From NCBI RefSeq assembly GCF_014698825.1, contig NZ_JACJTT010000015.1, positions 1-64,000 on the forward strand: a stretch of 64,000 nt of DNA, written 5' to 3'. A program made the translations under genes and the position numbers. The DNA is from Richelia sinica FACHB-800. GTDB taxonomy: Bacteria; Cyanobacteriota; Cyanobacteriia; Cyanobacteriales; Nostocaceae. Of this stretch, positions 18,761 through 26,309 are shown one piece after another (the first letter of the stretch is position 1; each line of letters starts with the position of its first letter). The notes below the pieces were generated by a model. The model did not search any database and was not told where the DNA came from. It saw only the letters and a list, made by a program, of their open reading frames with translations.

Positions 18761-20383
18761 TTGAACAAGAACACAGGTGGCATCCGTCAGGTAATTGGTC
18801 TCATCAGCCGTCCTCATCCACCACAACCCAACAAAATTTCTGGCAGTAGGAAGTGGTATAAAGTTTTAGCGGCTACTTTTCTACTGTCTAGTGGACTTCA
18901 AACCACTATTGTTCTACCTACTCAAGGCCAACAAACGGGAGCCTCTGTTACCCAAGGTAGAGTGATTGATTTTTTCAATCAAGCCGATTACACCTACACA
19001 TTTAAAGACCCTGATCCAGTAGGGGGGGGAACAATTCCAGAGGGAATTATTCGCGGTGCCTCTAACCCGAATACTCTGAATAATGCCTTAGTAGACCCCT
19101 TTGGACAGATTTTAGGTTGTAGTGGTACACAATTGTCTGACTATACTGGCTTCTCCGTCGCTTTGTATGCAGCTGACCCCAGTGACCCTACTGGTACTGA
19201 ATTAGGTAGCTTGCTTGCCCTCACGAAAACAGAAGTCCCTGATGTACCAGGTAACGGGATTCCTGCCGGTAGAGAGCCAAATGTGGAAAATAGTAACCCC
19301 TATTTTCTCAGCAATAATCCAGCAGGTGCTTACAACTTCTGGTTAGATTCCCGCAAAGGCCAAACTGATGTAGGCAAAACCTACATTTTAGTAGTTAATC
19401 CTCCTGCAAATTCCATTTATCAACAGAGACGTATTCAAATCAAAATTTTGGCCAATACCGCTAGTGGTGGCAACATCATTGTCAGCTATCTAGCATCATC
19501 TTTAGATGGTCAACCGATTAGTAGTACAGGGCAAACTCAGGTAGAAGTTTCCCAGGTATTAGTAAATAATGCAGAAATTCAAGGGCTAAGATTACTAGCT
19601 TTTCAACTCACTGCCAACATGTGTCAACCAAACCAAGTGCGGATTGTCAAAACAGGCGATCGCGCTACGGCAGAACCAGGAGACACAGTTATCTATCGGT
19701 TATCAATAAAAAATTTATCAGATACAACATTAAAAAATGTGGTAATTACTGACTCTTTACCCTTGGGATTCCGGTTCCTACCTCAGACAGTCAGGGCAGA
19801 ATCAGGGGGTCAAGTAGCAAATATCAGCAGCGAAAGTAATGGCAACACCATCACCTTTAAAACTGATATTAATCTAGCCACTAACCAAATTTTAAATCTT
19901 GTCTATGCCGTGCAATTGACAAATGATGCCCAACGGGGCACAGGTCGCAATAGCGCCATTGTCAATGCCCAGCGAATTGATAATAATTTAGCCACTAAAG
20001 ACGGCCCTGCCAGCCACACATTAAAAATTAGACCAGGTATTACCAGTGATTGTGGCACGATTATCGGTCGCGTATTTGTAGATAAAAACTTTGATGGGGA
20101 ACAACAACCAGGGGAAGCGGGAGTACCCAATGCGGTGATTTTTTTAGAGGGCGGCAACCGCATTACCACTGATGCTAATGGTTTATTTTCCCTCGCTAAC
20201 GTCCTGCCAGGATACCACACCGGAGTCATCGACCTGAGTAGTTTGCCTGGCTATACCTTAGCTCCCAATCAAAAATTCAGCGAACGCAACAGTCAGTCAC
20301 GTCTAGTGCGGTTAGAACCAGGCGGTTTAGTACGCATGAATTTTGCTCTCACACCTAGCTTTCAAGAGCAAGTCGAAAAATGA
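18761..20383 (+). CDS. Exported DUF11 and SdrD_B-like (CNA-B) domain protein
   Basis: The 540-residue frame starts with TTG at 18761; no in-frame ATG occurs before the signal segment (hydrophobic about 34-52). The N-terminal half is a beta-rich domain of unknown family. A DUF11 domain follows at about 292-400 (AEPGDTVIYRLSIKNLSDTTLKNVVITDSLP). An SdrD_B-like domain lies at about 427-515 (IIGRVFVDKNFDGEQQPGEAGVPNAVIFLEGG), a fold used as a stalk in surface adhesins. The stop overlaps the next start by 4 bp (ATGA), which implies translational coupling with the outer-membrane barrel protein. Confidence 0.85.
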   Translation: MNKNTGGIRQVIGLISRPHPPQPNKISGSRKWYKVLAATFLLSSGLQTTIVLPTQGQQTGASVTQGRVIDFFNQADYTYTFKDPDPVGGGTIPEGIIRGASNPNTLNNALVDPFGQILGCSGTQLSDYTGFSVALYAADPSDPTGTELGSLLALTKTEVPDVPGNGIPAGREPNVENSNPYFLSNNPAGAYNFWLDSRKGQTDVGKTYILVVNPPANSIYQQRRIQIKILANTASGGNIIVSYLASSLDGQPISSTGQTQVEVSQVLVNNAEIQGLRLLAFQLTANMCQPNQVRIVKTGDRATAEPGDTVIYRLSIKNLSDTTLKNVVITDSLPLGFRFLPQTVRAESGGQVANISSESNGNTITFKTDINLATNQILNLVYAVQLTNDAQRGTGRNSAIVNAQRIDNNLATKDGPASHTLKIRPGITSDCGTIIGRVFVDKNFDGEQQPGEAGVPNAVIFLEGGNRITTDANGLFSLANVLPGYHTGVIDLSSLPGYTLAPNQKFSERNSQSRLVRLEPGGLVRMNFALTPSFQEQVEK

Positions 20384-23300
20384 AACCAAGGCTGCACCAT
20401 CCACATAAAGTTAACCTGAGATTAATGGGGGCGATCGCTAGCGCCTTCAGCTTTGTGTTTTCACAGCAAATAGTCCAAGCCGAAGATACTAGCCCCAGTC
20501 AACCAGTCTCAGACCCTCCATCACCCGTCAGCCCTGAAGATAGCGTACAGCCACAGGAAACGAGTACCGATAGCGCCGCTACTAATACCCCACCAGCCCC
20601 CACACCGGAAACAGTAGCCATTCCACCTGCACCAGAAGTCTTACCCGCTGCACCACCTACCCGAACTATCCCCACAGCCCCTTCCCTCAACTTTCCCTCA
20701 ACCCCTACCACACCAGCACCAGCCAGCACCCCAGCCACTACCCTTCCCACCAAAACCATCGCCCAAACCTCAGCCACAGGGCTGAAAATCCTCACCCCCA
20801 CATCTGAAACTGTCTTAGATATACAAGCCACCTCCGTTATGGTGCAATCACCAGTGGGTAGTGAGGTGCAATTGCGAGTCAATGGTCAGTTAGTCGATAG
20901 CGCCTTGATTGGGCGGATCGAAACTGATACCACTAACAACCTATTGACCCAAACTTGGTACGGTGTCGTTCTCAATCCTGGGGAAAACACCATTTCTGCC
21001 CAAATCGAAGGAAGTCAAGCACCCCCCATCAGCGTGCGGGTAGTGGTAAGAGGTATCCCCACCCAATTAAAAATCGAGCCAAGAGAAGCGCGTATCCCCG
21101 CCGATGGACGTTCTTTGGCGATGATTCAAGGTCAACTGTTAGATGAAAATGGCAATCGCGCCAAACAAGATGCAGTCATCACCTTATTTCCTACAGCCGG
21201 GGAATTTGTGGGAGCAGACTTTAAACCTGACCAACCAGGTTTTCAAGTAGAAGCTAAAAGTGGTCAGTTCACAGCTGCCTTACGTTCCGACCTCAAGGCT
21301 CAAACAGTACGAGTGCGGGCAGTCACCAACGAATTAGAAGCCTTTACCCAACTACAATTTGAAACGGCCTTGCGTTCCAGTTTGGTAACTGGAGTGATTG
21401 ATTTACGTCTGGGTGCCAGAGGCACAAATTACTATGGACGTTATCGAGATTTTTTACCAGGCGATAAAGACCATAGTACCCAAGTAGACTTTCATACAGC
21501 TGTATTTGCCACGGGAGCCATTGGCGAATGGTTATTCACAGGAGCATACAACAGTTCTCGAAGTTTGAATGAAGATTGTAACTGTGACTCTCGGCTGTTT
21601 AGAGCTTCCCAAGGTAGTGACCAAAACTATCCAGTCTATGGTGATAGTTCCACCAGTACCGTTGTTACACCTTCTATTGATAGCGTCTTTGTGCGGTTAG
21701 AGCGATCTCGTCCCACAGTAGGAGTCAGCCCCGATTATGTGATGTGGGGTGACTACAATACAGAAGAGTTTGCCCGATCATCCCAACAATATACGGCCAC
21801 AACTCGCCAATTACATGGATTTAAAGCCAACTATAATTTAGGCGACCTGCAAATTACAGGTTTTTACGGCAACCATTTAGAAGGATTTCAACGAGATACC
21901 ATTGCTCCAGACGGTACCAGTGGTTATTACTTCCTTTCCCGACGCATTTTGCTACCGGGCAGTGAAAATATCTTTATTGAATTAGAAGAACTGAATCGTC
22001 CAGGTACAGTAATTCAAAGAAGTCAGTTGAATAGGGGACAAGACTATGAAATCGATTACGATCGCGGCACGGTATTATTCCGGGAACCAATTCTCCGCAC
22101 TGATGTTGATGGCTATGGACAAATTTTAGTCCGCCGAATTGTTGCTACTTATCAATACGATACCCAAGACTCTGACAGCTATATCTATGCGGGTCGTCTC
22201 CAATACAACTTTGACCGCACTCCCAATCAAGAGACTTGGTTAGGAACCAGTTATCTGCGAGAGCATCAAGGGGTACGCAACTTTGAACTCTATGGAGCGG
22301 ATGCACAGATATCTCTAGGCAATAGCGGTAAATTAATTGCTGAATATGCTCACTCGACCAACGATTCTGATTTAGTGGGAACCGTGAGCGGTCAGGCCTA
22401 TCGTTTGGAAGTGCAAGGAGAAATTTTCAAGGGTTTACAAGGTAGCGCCTATTATCGGTTTACAGATACTGGCTTTGCGAATAACGCCACCATTAGTTTT
22501 GTGCCTGGACAAACTCGTTATGGTGCACAACTCACTGGAAAAGTTTCTGAATCTACAAGTCTGCGGTTCCAATACGACCACGAAGATAACTTTGGCATTG
22601 CCCCCCAACCACGCAATACCTTTGAAGAACTGTTTGCACCGCAAACTGAAGCCACACCAGGTAGTAAAGTGGATAACTCCTTGACCACAGTTATGGCAGG
22701 AGTGCAACAGCGGTGGGGAGATGCCACATTTGATATTGATTGGATTTATCGCGATCGCCAGGATCGGATGGCTGAGGACTCTAGTAATCGGACCTCTCAA
22801 CAATTGCGATCGCGTTTTACTTTGCCCTTGGCTAAAAATCTCACCTTCATGGCCCAAAATGAACTGAGTTTATCTAGCCAAACCGATAGTGTTTATCCCA
22901 ACCGCACAATTTTCGGGTTAAATTGGGAAGCCATCAAAGGCATTAACGTTAGCCTCACCCAACAATTTTTCACCGATGGTCAATATAGTGGGAATTCCAT
23001 CACCAGTTTAAATGTCAACGGTGAACATAAGCTAGGTTCAGACACTACTATCACTGGTCGTTATTCCATCGTCGGTGGTGCTAATGAAATGACTACCCAA
23101 GGGGCCATTGGTTTAAATAATAAATGGACTATCGCTCCTGGTTTAAAGTTGAGCTTGGCCTATGAACATGTGTTCGGCAACTTCTTCGGCCGTACCGCTA
23201 GTAGTCAGCAATTTTCTCAACCCTATGCCTTTGGTCAAGCTGCTTCTGGCATTAGCTTTAATAGTGGTGACAGTTACAGCATTGGCATCGATTATACTGA

Positions 23301-24081
23301 TAATCCCCTGTGGCAAGCCAGCGCCCGTTATGAGTATCGTTCTTCCTCCAGTGGTAATAATACCGTTATCTCCGGTTCTGTCACTGGCAAACTTTCACCT
23401 GCCATTACTGCTTTAGCACGTTATCAACAAGCCAATTCTTCTAATCAAAAGCTAGTGGGCTTAGGGGACACAATTAATTTGAGAGTAGGTTTAGCTTATC
23501 GTGACCCCAATAGCGATAAATTTAATGCCTTACTACGTTATGAATATCGCCAAAATCCCTCCACTATCCCTGATACACTGCTGCTAGGTACTGGCACGGG
23601 TTCAGAAGACCATACCTTCGCCATGGAAGCGATTTACGCTCCTAACTGGCAATGGGAATTTTATGGTAAATATGCCCTGCGTAATAGCACTTCCTACCTA
23701 GCCCAGGATTTAGCGGGAACCAGTACAGTCAATTTGGCTCAATTCCGCGCTACCTATCGTGTGGGATACAACGTGGATGTAGTGGGTGAAGCTAGGGTTA
23801 TTAATCAATCTACTTACACAGAAACAGGCTTTGTGGTAGAAGCAGGTTATTATCTCACTCCCAATCTGCGCCTCTCCGCTGGTTATGTGTTTGGTAAAGT
23901 TGATGACCGCGACTTTTCCGGTACTCGTTCTGCAAATGGCCCTTATTTAGGTTTAACTCTCAAACTCAACGAATTATTTGAGGGTTTTGGACTCCAAAAA
24001 GTTGCACCACCCCAACAAAAAGAATCTGTAATTCAACCAGTTGTGGAACAGCCAGGAACACCAGGGAAGTTAAAAATATGA
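20380..24081 (+). CDS. Large outer-membrane protein: Pro-rich linker, Ig-like domain, beta-barrel
   Basis: The 1233-residue protein has a signal peptide (about 1-35, ending IVQA). A Pro/Thr/Ser-rich linker of about 90 residues (35-125) could span the periplasm. A domain at about 135-225 is followed by a Big-1/invasin-like Ig domain at about 228-325 (IEPREARIPADGRSLAMIQG). From about 335 to 1205 the sequence alternates polar and hydrophobic residues with many aromatic strand ends (YHxYRFTDTGF-like, ARYEYRSSSS, LRLSAGYVFGKV), which fits a large outer-membrane beta-barrel. It is not TonB-dependent by any visible plug motif, nor POTRA-containing. ATGA overlaps link it to both neighbours. It is a candidate exporter or anchor of the neighbouring DUF11 proteins. 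Confidence 0.83.
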   Translation: MKPRLHHPHKVNLRLMGAIASAFSFVFSQQIVQAEDTSPSQPVSDPPSPVSPEDSVQPQETSTDSAATNTPPAPTPETVAIPPAPEVLPAAPPTRTIPTAPSLNFPSTPTTPAPASTPATTLPTKTIAQTSATGLKILTPTSETVLDIQATSVMVQSPVGSEVQLRVNGQLVDSALIGRIETDTTNNLLTQTWYGVVLNPGENTISAQIEGSQAPPISVRVVVRGIPTQLKIEPREARIPADGRSLAMIQGQLLDENGNRAKQDAVITLFPTAGEFVGADFKPDQPGFQVEAKSGQFTAALRSDLKAQTVRVRAVTNELEAFTQLQFETALRSSLVTGVIDLRLGARGTNYYGRYRDFLPGDKDHSTQVDFHTAVFATGAIGEWLFTGAYNSSRSLNEDCNCDSRLFRASQGSDQNYPVYGDSSTSTVVTPSIDSVFVRLERSRPTVGVSPDYVMWGDYNTEEFARSSQQYTATTRQLHGFKANYNLGDLQITGFYGNHLEGFQRDTIAPDGTSGYYFLSRRILLPGSENIFIELEELNRPGTVIQRSQLNRGQDYEIDYDRGTVLFREPILRTDVDGYGQILVRRIVATYQYDTQDSDSYIYAGRLQYNFDRTPNQETWLGTSYLREHQGVRNFELYGADAQISLGNSGKLIAEYAHSTNDSDLVGTVSGQAYRLEVQGEIFKGLQGSAYYRFTDTGFANNATISFVPGQTRYGAQLTGKVSESTSLRFQYDHEDNFGIAPQPRNTFEELFAPQTEATPGSKVDNSLTTVMAGVQQRWGDATFDIDWIYRDRQDRMAEDSSNRTSQQLRSRFTLPLAKNLTFMAQNELSLSSQTDSVYPNRTIFGLNWEAIKGINVSLTQQFFTDGQYSGNSITSLNVNGEHKLGSDTTITGRYSIVGGANEMTTQGAIGLNNKWTIAPGLKLSLAYEHVFGNFFGRTASSQQFSQPYAFGQAASGISFNSGDSYSIGIDYTDNPLWQASARYEYRSSSSGNNTVISGSVTGKLSPAITALARYQQANSSNQKLVGLGDTINLRVGLAYRDPNSDKFNALLRYEYRQNPSTIPDTLLLGTGTGSEDHTFAMEAIYAPNWQWEFYGKYALRNSTSYLAQDLAGTSTVNLAQFRATYRVGYNVDVVGEARVINQSTYTETGFVVEAGYYLTPNLRLSAGYVFGKVDDRDFSGTRSANGPYLGLTLKLNELFEGFGLQKVAPPQQKESVIQPVVEQPGTPGKLKI

Positions 24082-26240
24082 AATTTTTATTATTAAAAAA
24101 TCAATTAAATTTGACCAATTTATATCAAATAAATACAACCCATTCGCCTTGTCCAATCAGAAAAGTAGGGATAATGGGGATAATTTTCTTATCAGTTGTT
24201 AGTCAAATAAATATTGCATTGGCTCAAAGTCAACCAACAGGATGGAAAGTAATTGTTAATAGTCATCGAGATGTAGAAATTACCCCTGATGGGGAATTAA
24301 CATTACGAGAAGCTATTTCTCTGGTCAATGGTAGTTTAAGAGTAGAACAGTTGAGCGATCGCGAAAAAAATCAGGTGGAAGCTTTGACTGGTAATTCCTC
24401 CCGCATCGAATTTAATTTACCACCACAACAAACCACTATTGCCCTCCAAGAACAATTACCACCCTTAACTAGCCCTGGCTTAACCATTGATGGGACAACC
24501 CAGCCAGGATATGATGCTAACTCATCTCCCACCGCCGAAATTAAGATTCCCCAACCCATAGTAAGTTTAACTGTCGCTGGCAATGCAGAGGTACTGCGGG
24601 GGTTGACTGTTCTGGCTAATAACATCACCATTCGTGGTTTGAGCATTTATGGCTTCACCTCTACCCACGCAGACACAGCCAGCACTCCTCCAGCCGATAT
24701 TTTTATTGCTCCTAACTTTATCCCTCCCATCACTAAAGTTCTCACCCCCTTAGTTGGCACATTGCCACAACTAGAAAACCTCACCCCCACAGAAAACGTC
24801 GTCATTGAGGATAACTGGTTGGGCATTATGCCTGATGAAACAGTACCACCTGTTACTTCTGCCTTTGGAGTATCTGTTTTTAATGCCGTGGGCACAACCA
24901 TCAGAAGAAACCGCATCTCTTATCACGATGGCAGTGCTATTATTACCGGACTGCGGGCAGAAAGAATGCAGATTGCAGAAAACATCATTCTCGGTAATGG
25001 TATTGCGGGAATGCCTGATGCCATCCGCTTAGATGGGAAAATTCATCAATCAGAGATTCGCTCGAACTTGATTTGTGCTAACGATGGTAGCGGTGTCTTT
25101 GTGTTTAGACCAGAAGGGGCAGTACGGATTTGGCAAAATCAAATTAAATTTAACGGCCGAAGGTTGCGACGTGCTGCCGTTTATTTAATGGGCAATGACA
25201 ACCAAGTAGAAGATAACGAAATTACCTACCAATCAGGAGCCGGAGTCGTAGTTACATCCTATCCCCAAAGCGATCGCAATCAGATTATCAATAATCGCTT
25301 TTCTCATTTAGAAGGATTAAGTATTGACCTCAATACCCAACATAACGTAGGTGTACAAGACTTTCAAAATGGTGATGGCCCCAACCCACAGCGTAATTCC
25401 CCCAACCGACGGTTAGATACAGCCAACGCTGGTATTAATACACCAAAATTCCTTAGTCATGAGTTCTTTTGGCGGGAAAGTGGTGTTGTTGGCATTGATG
25501 GACTAGCTGACCCCAATTCCCAGATTGATATTTATCGCGTCAGTGGAAATCCAGATAGCTATGGTTTTTTACAAGAGCGTATCGGTACAGCCAACGCAGA
25601 TGCTCAAGGCAAATTTAGCTTGAACTTAAGCAACCTCCAACCAGGAGAAAGAATCAGTGCCATTGCTACTCTGCCTCAGTATGGCACATCTGAACCGACT
25701 TACCCATCCTTAATTCGTTCTCTAGATACTAGCCAACCTCCGACCAACTCCACCGTAAAAATTGCTCAATCCTTACCCCAGTGTGTCACCAAACCAGTAG
25801 CAGAAACACCTCCACCACCTCCCCCACCACCGACTATACCTCCAGCACCAATCATTCTCAAAGTCCCGAAAAATATTCACTTTGCCCTAGATAAAGACAA
25901 TATCAGTCCTACTAGTGGGAAAATCTTAGATGCGATCGCTCAAGTTTTACGTGATAACCCCTCTATCATTATCGAAATTCAAGGCCATACAGATAGACGA
26001 GCTAGCAATGCCTATAACTTGAAATTGGCAGCCCGCAGAGCTAAGTCCACCAGAAATTACCTCATCCGTCGGGGAATTGCCCCAGAACGCATGACCATTC
26101 GCTCTTTTGGTGAATCCCAATTACTCACCGATGGTAGCAGCAAGCTAGATCATGCTCGTAATCGGCGTGTAGAAATTAACTTCCAAGATTTCCGAGGCTT
26201 TGAGGTAATTGTCCAAGAACAAGATTTGCAACTGGAATAA
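24078..26240 (+). CDS. Beta-helix protein with C-terminal OmpA peptidoglycan-binding domain
   Basis: The 720-residue protein has an N-terminal signal segment (about 28-50, ending ALAQ). A right-handed parallel beta-helix region follows at about 150-430, with repeated I-x-I-x-x-N patterns such as NVVIEDNWLGI, IRRNRISYHDGSAI and QVEDNEITYQSGAGV. An Ig-like insert lies at about 460-550. A polyproline linker at 578-585 precedes an OmpA domain at about 600-715 (IHFALDKDNI, IQGHTDRRAS, LKLAARRAKSTRNYLIRRG). The OmpA domain keeps the Asp and Arg that hold diaminopimelate, so it should tether to peptidoglycan. It starts inside the stop of the barrel gene (ATGA). Beta-helix fused to OmpA is an unusual architecture. 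Confidence 0.86.
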   Translation: MKFLLLKNQLNLTNLYQINTTHSPCPIRKVGIMGIIFLSVVSQINIALAQSQPTGWKVIVNSHRDVEITPDGELTLREAISLVNGSLRVEQLSDREKNQVEALTGNSSRIEFNLPPQQTTIALQEQLPPLTSPGLTIDGTTQPGYDANSSPTAEIKIPQPIVSLTVAGNAEVLRGLTVLANNITIRGLSIYGFTSTHADTASTPPADIFIAPNFIPPITKVLTPLVGTLPQLENLTPTENVVIEDNWLGIMPDETVPPVTSAFGVSVFNAVGTTIRRNRISYHDGSAIITGLRAERMQIAENIILGNGIAGMPDAIRLDGKIHQSEIRSNLICANDGSGVFVFRPEGAVRIWQNQIKFNGRRLRRAAVYLMGNDNQVEDNEITYQSGAGVVVTSYPQSDRNQIINNRFSHLEGLSIDLNTQHNVGVQDFQNGDGPNPQRNSPNRRLDTANAGINTPKFLSHEFFWRESGVVGIDGLADPNSQIDIYRVSGNPDSYGFLQERIGTANADAQGKFSLNLSNLQPGERISAIATLPQYGTSEPTYPSLIRSLDTSQPPTNSTVKIAQSLPQCVTKPVAETPPPPPPPPTIPPAPIILKVPKNIHFALDKDNISPTSGKILDAIAQVLRDNPSIIIEIQGHTDRRASNAYNLKLAARRAKSTRNYLIRRGIAPERMTIRSFGESQLLTDGSSKLDHARNRRVEINFQDFRGFEVIVQEQDLQLE

Positions 26241-26309
26241 AGGAGATATTTGTTATCAGCAAAATAATTTCATTTAGTCAAAATCTCAAATCTAAAATCT
26301 AAAATTGCT

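Noticed and set aside
20499-20882. 127-codon antisense frame within the barrel gene
   Set aside because: It is the complement of the Pro/Thr-rich linker; its Gly/Val-rich composition is a reading artefact.
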